A stretch of DNA of 64,000 nt from Martinezella hainanensis (GCF_900094555.1 NZ_FMAC01000004.1:434001-498000); one strand, 5' to 3'; numbered from the stretch's first letter, positions 8,390-20,017 are shown. Notes: generated by a model from the letters alone, not told the origin. Program-made: numbers and translations.

Positions 8390-9660
8390 GCGGGGTCGAG
8401 GTCATTACCTTCGGCTGTCGTCTCAATACCTATGAATCCGAAGTGATGAGGGCCGAGGCGGAGAAAGCCGGGCTCAACAATGCCATTCTGGTCAACACCT
8501 GTGCAGTGACCGGCGAAGCCGTGCGTCAGGCGCGCCAGGCGATCCGCCGCGCGCGCCGCGACAATCCGCATGCGCGCATCATCGTGACTGGTTGCGCTGC
8601 CCAGACCGAAAAGCAGACCTTTGCCGAAATGACTGAGGTGGATGCCGTGCTCGGCAACGAGGAAAAGCTGAAGAGCGCTTCCTACCGGGCGCTTCCGGAT
8701 TTCGGCGTTTCGGCGGAAGAGAAGCTGCGCGTCAACGACATCATGAGCGTGCGGGCGACCGCGCCGCAGATGATCCGCCATATCGACGGCCATGTGCGAG
8801 CCTTCATTCAGGTGCAGAATGGCTGCGACCATCGCTGCACCTTCTGCATCATTCCTTATGGCCGCGGCAATTCGCGTTCGGTGCCGATGGGCGCCGTCGT
8901 CGATCAGGCACGCAACCTGGTCGAAAGCGGCTATCGCGAAATCGTGCTGACCGGCGTCGACGCCACCAGCTACGGCGCCGACCTGCCGGGGACGCCGACG
9001 CTTGGTCTGCTTGCCAAGACGCTGCTGAAGCAGATCCCGGAAATCCGCCGGCTGCGGCTTTCCTCCATCGACAGCATCGAGGCCGATCAGCATCTGATGG
9101 ATCTCATCGCCGACGAGCCTCGTTTCATGCCGCATCTGCATCTCTCGCTGCAGCATGGCGACGACATGATCCTCAAGCGGATGAAGCGGCGGCATTCGCG
9201 CGCTGATGCTTTTCGCTTTATCGAGGATGTGCGTCGGCTTCGCCCCGAGACGAGCTTCGGTGCCGATATGATCGCCGGCTTTCCGACAGAGACCGAAGAA
9301 ATGTTCGCAAATGCCGTTGGCCTGGCGCAAGAGGCCGGCATCGCGCATCTGCATGTTTTCCCTTACAGCCCGCGTCCTGGCACGCCCGCCGCCCGCATGC
9401 CGCAGCTCGATCGTGGTCTGATCAAGGAACGCGCCGCCCGCCTGCGCGAGGCTGGGCAAAGATTGCACCAGGCTCATCTCAACAAGATGGTTGGCACGCG
9501 GCAATGGCTGCTTGTGGAGAATGGCGGGCTGGCGCATACGGAAAACTTCACGCTTGTCGCCGCCCCCGGCCTTCGCCCGCGCGACCTTGTGCAGGTCGCA
9601 ATCACCGGCCACAATGGCAAGCACCTCGACATGCAACTTCTGGCCGCCGACGCGGCCTAA
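8386..9660 (+). CDS. mtaB: tRNA t6A37 methylthiotransferase, MtaB-type radical SAM enzyme
   Basis: MtaB-type enzymes convert t6A37 to ms2t6A37 in tRNAs reading ANN codons. The 424-residue product has the UPF0004 cluster cysteines C11, C39 (NTCAVTG) and C70 (VTGCAAQ), then the radical SAM triad CDHRCTFC (C147, C151, C154), and a TRAM-like C-terminal region. The CRLNTYESE opening favours MtaB over MiaB or RimO. Translation most likely starts at GTG 8386, overlapping the dapF stop; an in-frame ATG at 8311 would extend it well past the family start. ftsY follows closely on the same strand. Confidence 0.93.
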   Translation: MSGVEVITFGCRLNTYESEVMRAEAEKAGLNNAILVNTCAVTGEAVRQARQAIRRARRDNPHARIIVTGCAAQTEKQTFAEMTEVDAVLGNEEKLKSASYRALPDFGVSAEEKLRVNDIMSVRATAPQMIRHIDGHVRAFIQVQNGCDHRCTFCIIPYGRGNSRSVPMGAVVDQARNLVESGYREIVLTGVDATSYGADLPGTPTLGLLAKTLLKQIPEIRRLRLSSIDSIEADQHLMDLIADEPRFMPHLHLSLQHGDDMILKRMKRRHSRADAFRFIEDVRRLRPETSFGADMIAGFPTETEEMFANAVGLAQEAGIAHLHVFPYSPRPGTPAARMPQLDRGLIKERAARLREAGQRLHQAHLNKMVGTRQWLLVENGGLAHTENFTLVAAPGLRPRDLVQVAITGHNGKHLDMQLLAADAA

Positions 9661-9678
9661 TGCTTCAACGGACATTTC

Positions 9679-11220
9679 ATGGCGCTCGGTTTCATCAAAA
9701 AAGTCTTCACCTTCGGCCGTGAAAAGCCGGCCGAGGAGCAGGCGCCTGCAGAGGTTTCGCAGAAGGTTGATGCGCCTGCTGTAGATGTTTCGCCGGCTTC
9801 CGAATTTGTCGAGTCCGCGTCGCCCCCCTCTGTCCCTTCGGGACATCTCCCCCACGAGGGGGGAGATCGGTTGGAGGATGCCGCGCCGGCTGAGCAGGAG
9901 CATGAGGCTAAAAGCCAGGCGGAGGCTTCCGGCGCGAAAGAGATTGGGGCCGCTGAGACTCCCGATTCTTTTGAATCCGAGTCGCAAGAGCAGCGTGACG
10001 ACCTTCAGGCACTCGAACCGGAGCAATCTGCCGATACTGAAGCCAGTGTAGTTTCGGAAGAGCACCCCATCGAACCGATCTCCCCCCCTGTGGGGGAGAT
10101 GTCCGAGAGGACAGAGGGGGGCGAGGAAACTTCGGCAAACTTGAAACCTTCGTCTGAAAGCACGGAAACCGAAGCACGCTCCGAACCTTCCTCGGAAGTC
10201 ACCGAAACTCCATCAGCCCCCATCCTGCCCAAGGGCTTCTCCACCGCTGCTTCCGAGCCAGCACCTATCCCCGAAGCCCCGAAGCAAAAGCTCTCCTGGT
10301 TCCAGCGCCTGCGCGCCGGGCTCGCGCGCACCTCGTCGCAGCTGACCGGCCAGATCGCGGCACTCTTTACCAAGCGAAAGCTCGACGATCAGACGCTGCA
10401 GGAGCTGGAGGATCTGCTGATCCAGGCCGACCTCGGTGTCGAGACGGCGATGCGCGTCACCGACACTCTTGCTTCCGAGCGCTACGGCAAGGATGTCACA
10501 AGCGAAGATGTCGGCCGCATCATGGCGCAGGAAATCGCCAAGGTGCTGAAGCCTGTGGCAAAGCCGCTGCAACTTGACCTTAGTCACAAGCCGCATGTCA
10601 TCCTCGTCGTCGGCGTCAATGGCACCGGCAAGACGACGACGATCGGTAAGCTGGCTGCGAAGCTTTCCGGTGCCGGGCTGAAGGTCATGGTCGCCGCCGG
10701 CGATACCTTCCGCGCCGCCGCCATCGAGCAGCTGAAGATCTGGGCGGACCGTACCAAGTCGGAATTCATCGGTACCAAGCTTGGCGCCGACGCGGCTGGC
10801 CTTGCCTTCGATGCCTTCCAGCAGGCCAAGGCCAACAAGAGCGATGTGCTGATCATCGATACGGCCGGCCGCCTGCAGAACAAGGCGGAGCTGATGGCCG
10901 AGCTCGAGAAAATCGTGCGCGTACTCGGCAAGCTCGATCCGGATGCGCCGCATACCGTGCTGCAGACGCTCGATGCCACTACGGGCCAGAACGCGCTGAA
11001 CCAGGTGGAAATCTTCCGCAATGTTGCCGGCGTCAACGGCCTGATCATGACGAAGCTCGATGGCACGGCGCGCGGTGGCATTCTCGTCGCCATCTCGGCC
11101 AAGCACAAGCTGCCGGTCTATTTCATCGGCGTCGGCGAGGGTGTAGACGATCTTGAGCCGTTCGAGGCCGAGGATTTCGCCAATGCGATTGCCGGAACAG
11201 GTGCCGGAAGCAGCCAATGA
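9679..11220 (+). CDS. ftsY: Signal recognition particle receptor FtsY
   Basis: FtsY is the membrane receptor for Ffh-ribosome complexes. The NG domain fills the C-terminal ~310 residues: [11 protein letters not shown] near 312, [12 protein letters not shown] near 394, [10 protein letters not shown] near 458 and [14 protein letters not shown] at the end. The N-terminus ([16 protein letters not shown]) is a short amphipathic membrane-targeting helix. Between them lies a ~190-residue acidic, Glu/Ser/Pro-rich linker that contains two in-frame copies of a palindromic intergenic repeat (residues 49-64 and 133-148). The 513-residue length is therefore above the norm. The stop overlaps the next gene's ATG. 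Confidence 0.97.
   Translation: MALGFIKKVFTFGREKPAEEQAPAEVSQKVDAPAVDVSPASEFVESASPPSVPSGHLPHEGGDRLEDAAPAEQEHEAKSQAEASGAKEIGAAETPDSFESESQEQRDDLQALEPEQSADTEASVVSEEHPIEPISPPVGEMSERTEGGEETSANLKPSSESTETEARSEPSSEVTETPSAPILPKGFSTAASEPAPIPEAPKQKLSWFQRLRAGLARTSSQLTGQIAALFTKRKLDDQTLQELEDLLIQADLGVETAMRVTDTLASERYGKDVTSEDVGRIMAQEIAKVLKPVAKPLQLDLSHKPHVILVVGVNGTGKTTTIGKLAAKLSGAGLKVMVAAGDTFRAAAIEQLKIWADRTKSEFIGTKLGADAAGLAFDAFQQAKANKSDVLIIDTAGRLQNKAELMAELEKIVRVLGKLDPDAPHTVLQTLDATTGQNALNQVEIFRNVAGVNGLIMTKLDGTARGGILVAISAKHKLPVYFIGVGEGVDDLEPFEAEDFANAIAGTGAGSSQ
9823..9870 (+). repeat. Mosaic-element-like palindrome inside ftsY, forward copy
   Basis: This copy has two palindromes: TGTCCCTTCGGGACA and CTCCCCCACGAGGGGGGAG. 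It nearly matches 15188-15236 and 20791-20840 and is the inverse of 10075-10121, 15333-15379 and 20931-20977. Here it is read in frame as [16 protein letters not shown], residues 49-64 of FtsY. Confidence 0.88.
10075..10121 (-). repeat. Mosaic-element-like palindrome inside ftsY, inverted copy
   Basis: This is the inverse-orientation partner of 9823-9870, carrying CTCCCCCCCTGTGGGGGAG and GTCCGAGAGGAC. It is translated in frame as [16 protein letters not shown], residues 133-148 of FtsY. It is 204 bases from the forward copy, against 90-96 bases in the two intergenic pairs. Confidence 0.87.
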
Positions 11221-11936
11221 ACGACAAGAACAAATTCGACGATAGCGAAAGTGCCACAATGACGACCAGCGACAGCGATCTCACCCCAAGTGCCGCCGAC
11301 AAACATCATCCGATGCTGAAGCTGGTGCTGGAACTCGGGCCTTTGCTGGTGTTTTTCTTCGGCAATCTGCGCGGCGACTGGCTGGTGCAGCATTTTCCGC
11401 AGCTGGCGGCGCTTGGCGGTCCGCTCTTCGTCGCCACCGGCCTGTTCATGGCGGCGACGGTGATCTCGCTCATCGTCTCGAAGGTCATGCTCGGCCATCT
11501 GCCGCTGATGCCCTTCGTCTCTGGGATCGTCGTGGTGATCTTCGGCGCGCTCGGCATTTACCTGCAGAACGAAACCTTCATCAAGATGAAGCCGACCATC
11601 GTCAATGCGCTGTTCGGCGTCGCGCTGCTCGGCGGCCTTGCCTTCGGAAAGTCGCTGCTCGGCTATGTCTTCAACGCCGCCTTCCAGCTCGATGCCGAGG
11701 GCTGGCGCAAGCTGACGCTGCGCTGGGGCATCTTCTTCTTCGTGCTTGCCATCCTCAATGAAGTCGTCTGGCGCGGCTCGAACTGGCTTTACCTGCCCGA
11801 CGCGAAGGCGGCGGATAATCTCTGGGTCAATTTCAAGGTCTGGGGAACGATGCCGATCACCATTCTCTTCACACTGTCGCAGATGCCGCTCATCATGAAG
11901 CACACGGTTGAGCCGCCGGCGGAAGGCGGGAAATGA
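11217..11936 (+). CDS. YciB/septation protein A family inner-membrane protein
   Basis: This 239-residue polytopic membrane protein has the family landmarks [73 protein letters not shown] and the closing [21 protein letters not shown]. About six membrane segments are predicted. YciB/IspA proteins affect cell-envelope integrity and septation; the biochemical role is unsettled. The ATG at 11217 overlaps the ftsY stop; a second ATG at 11259 is possible because the first ~35 residues are polar and poorly conserved-looking. Its own stop overlaps the next start. Confidence 0.92.
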   Translation: MNDKNKFDDSESATMTTSDSDLTPSAADKHHPMLKLVLELGPLLVFFFGNLRGDWLVQHFPQLAALGGPLFVATGLFMAATVISLIVSKVMLGHLPLMPFVSGIVVVIFGALGIYLQNETFIKMKPTIVNALFGVALLGGLAFGKSLLGYVFNAAFQLDAEGWRKLTLRWGIFFFVLAILNEVVWRGSNWLYLPDAKAADNLWVNFKVWGTMPITILFTLSQMPLIMKHTVEPPAEGGK

Positions 11937-12523
11937 CGGAAGCGATCGACGCACAAAACCGCTACCGGCAGCAGAGCTTCTGGTTCATCGCCTGCGCCGT
12001 CATTCTGCTCGTGCAGATCGTCGCGGAACACATGATGGGCCGCGTGTGGATCTGCACCTGCGGCTACGTGAAGCTCTTCGAGCCGGTGGTGAAATCGAGC
12101 GGCAATTCGCAGCATATCGCCGACTGGTACACGCCCTCGCACATCATCCACGGCTTCCTCTTCTTCGGGCTCACCCATCTGATCATGCGCGGCAAGCCGT
12201 TGTCGATGCGGCTCTTTGTTGCCATGCTGATCGAATCCGGCTGGGAGCTGCTGGAAAATTCCCCGATCATCATCAACCGCTATCGCGCGGCAACGATCTC
12301 GCTCGATTATGTCGGCGACAGCATCCTCAACTCGTCGATGGATGCCGTGTTCATGGTGGTCGGCTTCCTGTTCGCCTGGCGTGCGCCGGTGCTGGTGACG
12401 ATTGTCATCGCCATCTTCTTCGAGCTGCTCACCGGCTATCTGATCCGCGACAATCTCACGCTCAACGTGCTGATGCTGGTCTGGCCGGTCGAGGCGATCA
12501 AGACCTGGCAGGGTGGGATTTAG
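11933..12523 (+). CDS. DUF2585 (UPF0314) membrane protein
   Basis: This 196-residue membrane protein starts in the stop codon of the yciB-like gene (ATGA), so it is translationally coupled to it. Conserved-looking blocks are [58 protein letters not shown] and the helix ending [17 protein letters not shown]. Four to five membrane segments are predicted. The family is alphaproteobacterial and has no assigned function. Position at the end of the dapF-mtaB-ftsY-yciB run is suggestive of an envelope role only. Confidence 0.85.
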   Translation: MTEAIDAQNRYRQQSFWFIACAVILLVQIVAEHMMGRVWICTCGYVKLFEPVVKSSGNSQHIADWYTPSHIIHGFLFFGLTHLIMRGKPLSMRLFVAMLIESGWELLENSPIIINRYRAATISLDYVGDSILNSSMDAVFMVVGFLFAWRAPVLVTIVIAIFFELLTGYLIRDNLTLNVLMLVWPVEAIKTWQGGI

Positions 12524-12572
12524 CGACTGCCGGATTTGGCGGCGTCTTCAAGGTGAGCTGGCCTCTTGGCCA

Positions 12573-12636
12573 CCTCGTGGTTCGAAGCCTTGTTTCCTAC
12601 GCTATCGCTTCGGCAACAAGGCACCACACCATGAGG
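12573..12636. repeat. Palindromic intergenic repeat, family D, unit 1
   Basis: An imperfect palindrome opening CCTCGTGGTTCGAAGCCTTG and closing CAAGGCACCACACCATGAGG. Together with unit 2 at 12673-12723 it fills the gap downstream of the convergent DUF2585 and ccmG genes. The CCTCATGGT / ACCATGAGG ends are typical of a dispersed rhizobial palindrome. Confidence 0.7.
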
Positions 12637-12672
12637 TGGAGCGGCTTTAGCGGTTGATGGACAGAGATTAGC

Positions 12673-12723
12673 CCTCATGGTGAGGTGCCGAAGCCCGTAG
12701 GGCTGAAGCCTCGAACCACGAGG
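12673..12723. repeat. Palindromic intergenic repeat, family D, unit 2
   Basis: An imperfect palindrome opening CCTCATGGTGAGGTGCCGAAG and closing CTCGAACCACGAGG. Its last 13 bases (12711-12723) are the exact reverse complement of the first 13 of unit 1 (12573-12585). A small hairpin, CCTTCTC at 12744-12750 with GAGAAGG at 12757-12763, follows and could be a weak ccmG terminator. Confidence 0.7.
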
Positions 12724-12766
12724 GCGGGTTGTTGTTGCTGCCGCCTTCTCCGAGCAGAGAAGGTGT

Positions 12767-13378
12767 CTAAGTTGTCGATTTCCCTCGCGCCTTCGCGATC
12801 GCCGGATAGAGCCCTTCCTTCAGGCTGGTCGGCGTGAAGGGGCCGACCTGCTTGTAGAGGATCGTGCCGTCAGGCGAGACGAGGTAGGATTCCGGAATGC
12901 CGTAGACGCCCCAGTCGATGGCGGCGGAGCCGTTTGGGTCGATGCCGATGGCGTTGTAGGGATTGCCGAGTTCGCCGAGGAAGCGCAGCGCGTTTTCGCT
13001 CGTGTCCTTGTAGTTGATTGCCACGATGTTGAGTTGGCCACTCTTGGCGAGTTCCTTCAGCACCGGATGCTCGTCGCGGCAGGGAATGCACCAGGAGGCG
13101 AAGACGTTGACGAGGGTCAGCTTGCCCCTGATGGCGTCATCGGTCAGCGCCGGCAGGTTGGAGCCTGCAAGCGGCGGTAGGGCGAGCTTCGGCGCCTTGG
13201 TGCCGATCAGGGCCGAGGGGATGGCAGAAATGTCGGTGCCGTGGACTTCCTGGTCATACATGACCTTGCCGACGGCAAGGGCGATGCAGGCAAAGACGAT
13301 CAGCGGGATCAGCGCCAGCAGGTAGCGCGCGGTGCCGCCCGATTTCGGCTGATCCTTATTGTCGGCATCGGTAGTCAT
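12767..13378 (-). CDS. ccmG: Periplasmic thiol:disulfide oxidoreductase CcmG (DsbE/CycY)
   Basis: CcmG keeps apocytochrome c cysteines reduced for haem ligation. The 203-residue protein has a single N-terminal membrane anchor (about 18-38) and a periplasmic thioredoxin domain with the active site WCIPC (C97, C100), the [18 protein letters not shown] segment and the cis-proline that goes with it. The start at [10 protein letters not shown] overlaps the ccmD stop by 4 bases; a 32-codon upstream extension would run through ccmD and is rejected. It is the last gene of the ccmABCDG cluster. Confidence 0.95.
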   Translation of the reverse strand: MTTDADNKDQPKSGGTARYLLALIPLIVFACIALAVGKVMYDQEVHGTDISAIPSALIGTKAPKLALPPLAGSNLPALTDDAIRGKLTLVNVFASWCIPCRDEHPVLKELAKSGQLNIVAINYKDTSENALRFLGELGNPYNAIGIDPNGSAAIDWGVYGIPESYLVSPDGTILYKQVGPFTPTSLKEGLYPAIAKARGKSTT

Positions 13379-13548
13379 TTCGTCTCGCCCTCGGGCGGGC
13401 GCTGCGAGCGGCGGCGAATGCCGGAGGCTTCGAGTGCCGCGAGCTCGCGACGGCGCAGGCGCCCGTCGATCCATGTCCAGCCAATGATGGCAAGGATCAT
13501 GAAGGCGGCAAAGCCGTAGGAGCCGAAGACGTAGAAGGGATGCGACAT
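13375..13548 (-). CDS. ccmD: Heme exporter protein CcmD (57 residues)
   Basis: CcmD is a tiny membrane protein required for release of holo-CcmE from the CcmABC complex. The translation starts [19 protein letters not shown], has one membrane helix (about 11-27) and the [17 protein letters not shown] region with the basic stretch and the invariant aromatic/aspartate typical of CcmD. It ends [12 protein letters not shown]. It starts 1 base after the ccmC stop and overlaps ccmG by 4 bases, so it is clearly part of the operon. It is easy to miss because of its size. Confidence 0.92.
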   Translation of the reverse strand: MSHPFYVFGSYGFAAFMILAIIGWTWIDGRLRRRELAALEASGIRRRSQRPPEGETK

Positions 13549-13549
13549 G

Positions 13550-14311
13550 CTATTCCTCCCGGCTTGCCATGCGCGCGGCGATGCGTCGCTGGGCGGCGAT
13601 GCGGCGACGCCAGATCTCGTTGCGGATCGCCATCAGGTGCAGCGTGAAGAACAGCAGCGTGAAGGCCAGCGCCATGGTGAAGAGCGGCCAGAGAAATTCC
13701 GCGTCGATGGCCGGGCCATCCATGCGCATGATGCTTTCCGACTGATGTAGCGTGTTCCACCAGTCCACGGAGAACTTGATGATCGGGATGTTGATGAAGC
13801 CGACCAGTGTCAGGATCGAGGCGACGCGAGCGGCCTTGGGCGGATCGTCCATGGCGCGGTTGAGCGCGATCAGGCCGAGATACATCAGGAAGAGGATGAA
13901 GACCGAGGTCAGGCGCGCATCCCAGACCCAATAGGTGCCCCACATCGGCTTGCCCCAGAGCGAGCCGGTGACCAGCGCGATCAGCGTGAAGGCGGCGCCG
14001 AGCGGTGCTGCCGTCTTGCCGGCGACATCGGCGAGCGGATGGCGCCAGACCAGCGTGCCGATCGCCGACATGCTCATGATCGTGTAGCACATCATCGACA
14101 GCCAGGCCGAGGGCACGTGGATATACATGATGCGGACGGTATCGCCCTGCTGGTAATCGCCCTCAGTCGTAAAGGACAGATAGAGGCCGATTGCGAAAAG
14201 CACGGCCGAGATGACAGCCAGCCAAGGAATGAGACGCGCCGAAAAGGCCAGAAACCGCGTGGGGTTGGCGAGGTCGGAAAAACGGCTGATCGCAGGGCTG
14301 ATATCGCTCAT
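13550..14311 (-). CDS. ccmC: Heme exporter/handling protein CcmC
   Basis: CcmC loads haem onto the chaperone CcmE. The 253-residue product has six membrane helices and the signature tryptophan-rich motif [18 protein letters not shown]. Conserved histidines flank it: the one in MYIHVPSAW and the one in VDWWNTLHQ. It follows ccmB after a gap of 180 bases filled by two palindromic repeats, and is followed directly by ccmD. It probably shares a transcript with ccmD and ccmG; whether transcription also runs through from ccmAB is not certain. Confidence 0.96.
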   Translation of the reverse strand: MSDISPAISRFSDLANPTRFLAFSARLIPWLAVISAVLFAIGLYLSFTTEGDYQQGDTVRIMYIHVPSAWLSMMCYTIMSMSAIGTLVWRHPLADVAGKTAAPLGAAFTLIALVTGSLWGKPMWGTYWVWDARLTSVFILFLMYLGLIALNRAMDDPPKAARVASILTLVGFINIPIIKFSVDWWNTLHQSESIMRMDGPAIDAEFLWPLFTMALAFTLLFFTLHLMAIRNEIWRRRIAAQRRIAARMASREE

Positions 14312-14387
14312 GCGGCTTGTTTAACCCGATATGGCTTTTCCGGCAATCGACCGCATTGTCTCAGATCGACGAAACAGTATCTTCGTT

Positions 14388-14426
14388 AGAGCCCTTCCGC
14401 TTTTCTTCGAAACGCGAAAACGCTCT
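14388..14426. repeat. Palindromic intergenic repeat in the ccmB-ccmC gap, unit 1
   Basis: An AGAGC...GCTCT-bounded imperfect palindrome of 39 bases with TTTTCTTCGAAACGCGAAAA in the centre. It lies next to the related unit at 14443-14486. Confidence 0.65.
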
Positions 14427-14442
14427 ACCCTTTTGTTATTAC

Positions 14443-14486
14443 GCAATTCCGGACGGAAAACCGCTTCGCACTTTTCCTGGAATTGC
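14443..14486. repeat. Palindromic intergenic repeat in the ccmB-ccmC gap, unit 2
   Basis: GCAATTCC at one end and GGAATTGC at the other, with GGAAAACCGCTTCGCACTTT in the centre. The 47112-47155 element has the same ends and a nearly identical core, and 48844-48893 has the same core (GAAAACCGCTCACACTTTTC). Confidence 0.8.
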
Positions 14487-14491
14487 TCTGA

Positions 14492-15151
14492 TCAATCAGT
14501 CGTGTTCCGCAAGGCAAGGGCGGCAGCGGCCGGGCCGATGACGGCGAAGAACAGGGTAAGCGCGATCAGGATCAGGAACGGCGGCAGGAAGGGCTGCGGT
14601 CCTTCGACGGCGGCATAGGTGGCGCTGACGCCGAAGATCAGCACCGGGATGGTCAGCGGCAGCACGAGAATGGAGACCAGCAGCCCGCCGCGCGGCAGCG
14701 CCACGGCAACGGCGGCACCGACCGCGCCGATGAAGGTGATCGCTGGCGAGCCGACGAGCAGGGTGAGCGCTGTAGCACCGATCGCCGTCTCGTTCATATT
14801 CATAAAGAGGCCAAGCAGCGGCGAGGCGATGACGAGGGGCAGGCCTGTCGCCACCCAATGCGCTGCGCATTTGATGAAGACCGTCAGCACCAGCGGTGTT
14901 TCCTGCATCACGAGCAGATCGAGCGAGCCGTCGTCACGTTCGGCCTGGAACAGTCGGTCGAGGCCGAGGAGGCTCGCGAGCAGTGCGCCGATCCAGACGA
15001 TGGCCGGGCCGATGCGCGAAAGGAGCTTGAGATCGGGGCCGACTCCGAAGGGAATGACGGCGACGACGGTGAGGAAGAAGAGGATGCCGATCAACGCCCC
15101 GCCGCCGGCGCGCACCGAAAGTCTGAGGTCGCGGAGGAAGAGGGCGGTCAT
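14492..15151 (-). CDS. ccmB: Heme exporter permease CcmB
   Basis: CcmB is the membrane subunit of the CcmAB ABC complex of system I cytochrome c maturation. The 219-residue protein has six predicted helices, the N-terminal MTALFLRDLRLSVRAGGG, the conserved FQAERDDGSLDLLVM loop that contacts the ATPase, and PRGGLLVSILVLPLTIPVLIFG. It is separated from ccmA by a 262-base gap occupied by a repeat pair, although the two subunits act as one complex. Confidence 0.95.
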   Translation of the reverse strand: MTALFLRDLRLSVRAGGGALIGILFFLTVVAVIPFGVGPDLKLLSRIGPAIVWIGALLASLLGLDRLFQAERDDGSLDLLVMQETPLVLTVFIKCAAHWVATGLPLVIASPLLGLFMNMNETAIGATALTLLVGSPAITFIGAVGAAVAVALPRGGLLVSILVLPLTIPVLIFGVSATYAAVEGPQPFLPPFLILIALTLFFAVIGPAAAALALRNTTD

Positions 15152-15187
15152 GGGGAGACTCTTTCATGCTGAGAGATAGCCGGGATA

Positions 15188-15236
15188 CCCCCCTCTGTCG
15201 CTGTCGCGACATCTCCCCCGCAAGGGGGGAGATTGG
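15188..15236 (+). repeat. Mosaic-element-like palindrome, ccmA-ccmB gap, forward copy
   Basis: Same double palindrome as 9823-9870: TGTCGCTGTCGCGACA followed by CTCCCCCGCAAGGGGGGAG. It forms a head-to-head pair with 15333-15379. Confidence 0.88.
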
Positions 15237-15332
15237 TGACTTGTGGTGCGCGCATGCCCCGAGCTAACATCGAATCCGTGGAAGCAGAAGTTGGACCTCC
15301 TGGTTTTGCAAGCAGGCGCGGCGAACTCCCAA

Positions 15333-15379
15333 CAATCTCCCCCCTTGTGGGGGAGATGTCCCAAAGGGACAGAGGGGGG
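15333..15379 (-). repeat. Mosaic-element-like palindrome, ccmA-ccmB gap, inverted copy
   Basis: Inverse copy of 15188-15236 with CTCCCCCCTTGTGGGGGAG and GTCCCAAAGGGAC. The ~96 bases between the two copies resemble the spacer of the 20791-20977 pair, notably TTTGCAAGCA...CGAACTCCC just before this copy. Confidence 0.88.
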
Positions 15380-15413
15380 TATTGAAGGTGCGGCGTAGGC
15401 AAAAGCATCGAAC

Positions 15414-16061
15414 TCACCCCCATATCCCCTCACTCACCCTGGCAAACCCCGTCATCCGCATTTCCTGCACATTCTCCAATCCCAGCGGCTGGTGCGTCGC
15501 AGCAAGAACGATGCCGCCGGTCTTCTGATGTGCGGTGATGAGATCGGCGAAAAGCTGGTCGGCCGAACTGTCCAGCGCTGCCGTCGGTTCGTCGAGGATC
15601 CAGATGGGGCGGTGGGCGACCAGAAGTTTGGCGAAAGCGATTCGGCGCTGCTGGCCGGCGGAGAGGTAGCCGAAGGGCAAATGCGTGATGCCGGCAAGGC
15701 CGACGGCGTCGACGGCTTCATCGATATCAAGGCCGCGGCCGCCTGCCATGTCGCCGAGGAAGGTTTTCCAGAAGGTCAGATTTTCCGCGACTGTCAGTTC
15801 GGATTTCATCGCATTGCGGTGGCCGAGATAGTGGCTGGCTTCGCCGGCCGGCCGGCCGGATTCGCCATCGTTTCCGGTGAATGTGACACGGCCTTTTTCC
15901 GGCCTGAGAAGGCCCGCCACAACGCGCAGAAGCGTTGACTTTCCCGACCCGTTGCGGCCAGTCAGAACGAAGGCGTCGCCACCTGCCAAGTTGAAGGAAA
16001 CATTCAAGAAAATCAGGTCTTCGCCCCGCCTTGCCGCCAGATTTTCAGCGCTTAGATGCAT
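15414..16061 (-). CDS. ccmA: Heme exporter ATP-binding protein CcmA
   Basis: CcmA powers release of haem-loaded CcmE. The 215-residue ABC ATPase has Walker A GRNGSGKST (35-43), the signature LSAGQQRR, Walker B IWILDEPTAALD and the switch histidine in AATHQP. The HYLGHRNAMKSELTVAENL segment is typical of CcmA. It is the first gene of the minus-strand ccm cluster and diverges from acnA across a 263-base region that must hold both promoters. Confidence 0.95.
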   Translation of the reverse strand: MHLSAENLAARRGEDLIFLNVSFNLAGGDAFVLTGRNGSGKSTLLRVVAGLLRPEKGRVTFTGNDGESGRPAGEASHYLGHRNAMKSELTVAENLTFWKTFLGDMAGGRGLDIDEAVDAVGLAGITHLPFGYLSAGQQRRIAFAKLLVAHRPIWILDEPTAALDSSADQLFADLITAHQKTGGIVLAATHQPLGLENVQEMRMTGFARVSEGIWG

Positions 16062-16324
16062 TCGCTCAGGCTTTCCCTATTGTCTTTGCCGCAGTGCGCA
16101 AAAAATTGTCCAAATTTGCATCTTGTCACTCTGGCAAGTCTTTACGAAATTATCTATAAGACCTGCAACCACGCCAGCGGTCGGCGTGAATTTCATCCTT
16201 GCGCCGAACTTAAGGTTTTCTGCCTTACGTGCGGACAGCGGAAATGGCCGTACCCGCATCCTGATGTGCATAAAGTGCATAGGCGTTCGCACGACTGTGT
16301 TGGCTATCAGAAACGGGGTATCTC

Positions 16325-19015
<2,691 letters not shown>

Positions 19016-19036
19016 TAGGTTTTAAACGCCATTCCT

Positions 19037-19076
19037 GGAGGCCGCCGGAAAACTCTTCCGGCGGCCTCCTGTTTTT
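19037..19076 (+). terminator. Rho-independent terminator of acnA
   Basis: A 14-bp perfect stem (GGAGGCCGCCGGAA at 19037-19050 pairing with 19056-19069), a 5-base loop, then TGTTTTT. It begins 22 bases after the acnA stop. Confidence 0.9.
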
Positions 19077-19273
19077 CACGGTGATGTGTACGGCAGGCCC
19101 TCGAGCTCACTACGGCCTCACCCCATCGTGACTTTGCGTCATCGTGCTAAACTATTATCTCTTGTTTCAGATTTTTCGGGCTTGATATGGCCTGATCGCC
19201 GCAAGAAGCGCGAGTGTTTCGGAGCCCGTGTAGGCAGACGGTGCTCAAGATTGGATGCAGAGGTAAGATAGAA

Positions 19274-20017
19274 ATGCGCCTTCGATTTTTGGTTCCACTT
19301 CTGGCAGGCATCGCGCTCGCAAGTTCGCTGCATGCGCAGGAAGCGGCGAAGATCAAGGGCGTCGTCGAGCTCTTCACCTCGCAGGGCTGCGCCTCCTGTC
19401 CTCCGGCCGATGCGGCCTTCCGCAAGCTGATCCGCCAGGGCAATGTCGTGGCACTCGCCTATCACGTCGACTACTGGAACTATCTCGGCTGGAACGATAC
19501 GATGGCGTCCAAAGACAACACGGCGCGCCAATATGCCTATGCCCGCACGATGGGGCGCAGCGGCGTCTATACGCCGCAGGCGATCGTCAATGGCCGCGAT
19601 CATATGAACGGCGCCGACCTCAACGCCATCAACGTCAAGATCGATGACTTTCAGCGTCTTGGGGAGGGGCTGACGGTTCCGGTGAATGCCGCCATGAAGG
19701 GCGACGAGCTTGAGATCAAGATCGGAGCGGGCCAGGGCAAAGCCAATGTCGTCATCGTCTATTTCGACAAGGAACAGATGGTGGCGCCGAAGGGTGGCGA
19801 GAATACCGGTCAGCAGATCGCCTATATGCACGCGGTATCGGATGTCCAGACGGTGGGCATGTGGGATGGCAAGGCCATGAGCCTCGTGCTGCCGTCCAAT
19901 GTGCTGGATAAGGCCGGCCGAAGAGGCCTTGCCGTCCTCTTGCAGTCTTCGACGCCTTCGGGCGATCCGGCTGCCATTCTCGGGGCCACTGTTTTGACTG
20001 TTGGCTCAGACGGCTGA
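19274..20017 (+). CDS. DUF1223 secreted thioredoxin-like protein
   Basis: The 247-residue product starts with a signal peptide (MRLRFLVPLLAGIALASSLHA, cleavage near AHAQ-like HAQ). A thioredoxin-like fold follows, with VELFTSQGCASCPPADAAF (CxxC), HVDYWNYLGWNDTMASKDNT and TPQAIVNGRDHMNGAD, which are the DUF1223 landmarks. The start at 19274 puts the signal peptide at the N-terminus; a 20-codon upstream extension would bury it. Function is not established; the CASC motif suggests periplasmic redox or copper handling. It is a single-gene unit. Confidence 0.88.
   Translation: MRLRFLVPLLAGIALASSLHAQEAAKIKGVVELFTSQGCASCPPADAAFRKLIRQGNVVALAYHVDYWNYLGWNDTMASKDNTARQYAYARTMGRSGVYTPQAIVNGRDHMNGADLNAINVKIDDFQRLGEGLTVPVNAAMKGDELEIKIGAGQGKANVVIVYFDKEQMVAPKGGENTGQQIAYMHAVSDVQTVGMWDGKAMSLVLPSNVLDKAGRRGLAVLLQSSTPSGDPAAILGATVLTVGSDG

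Noticed and set aside
8377..10065. Long minus-strand frame across mtaB and the start of ftsY
   Set aside because: It spans two clear genes on the other strand and includes a palindromic repeat; no family match.
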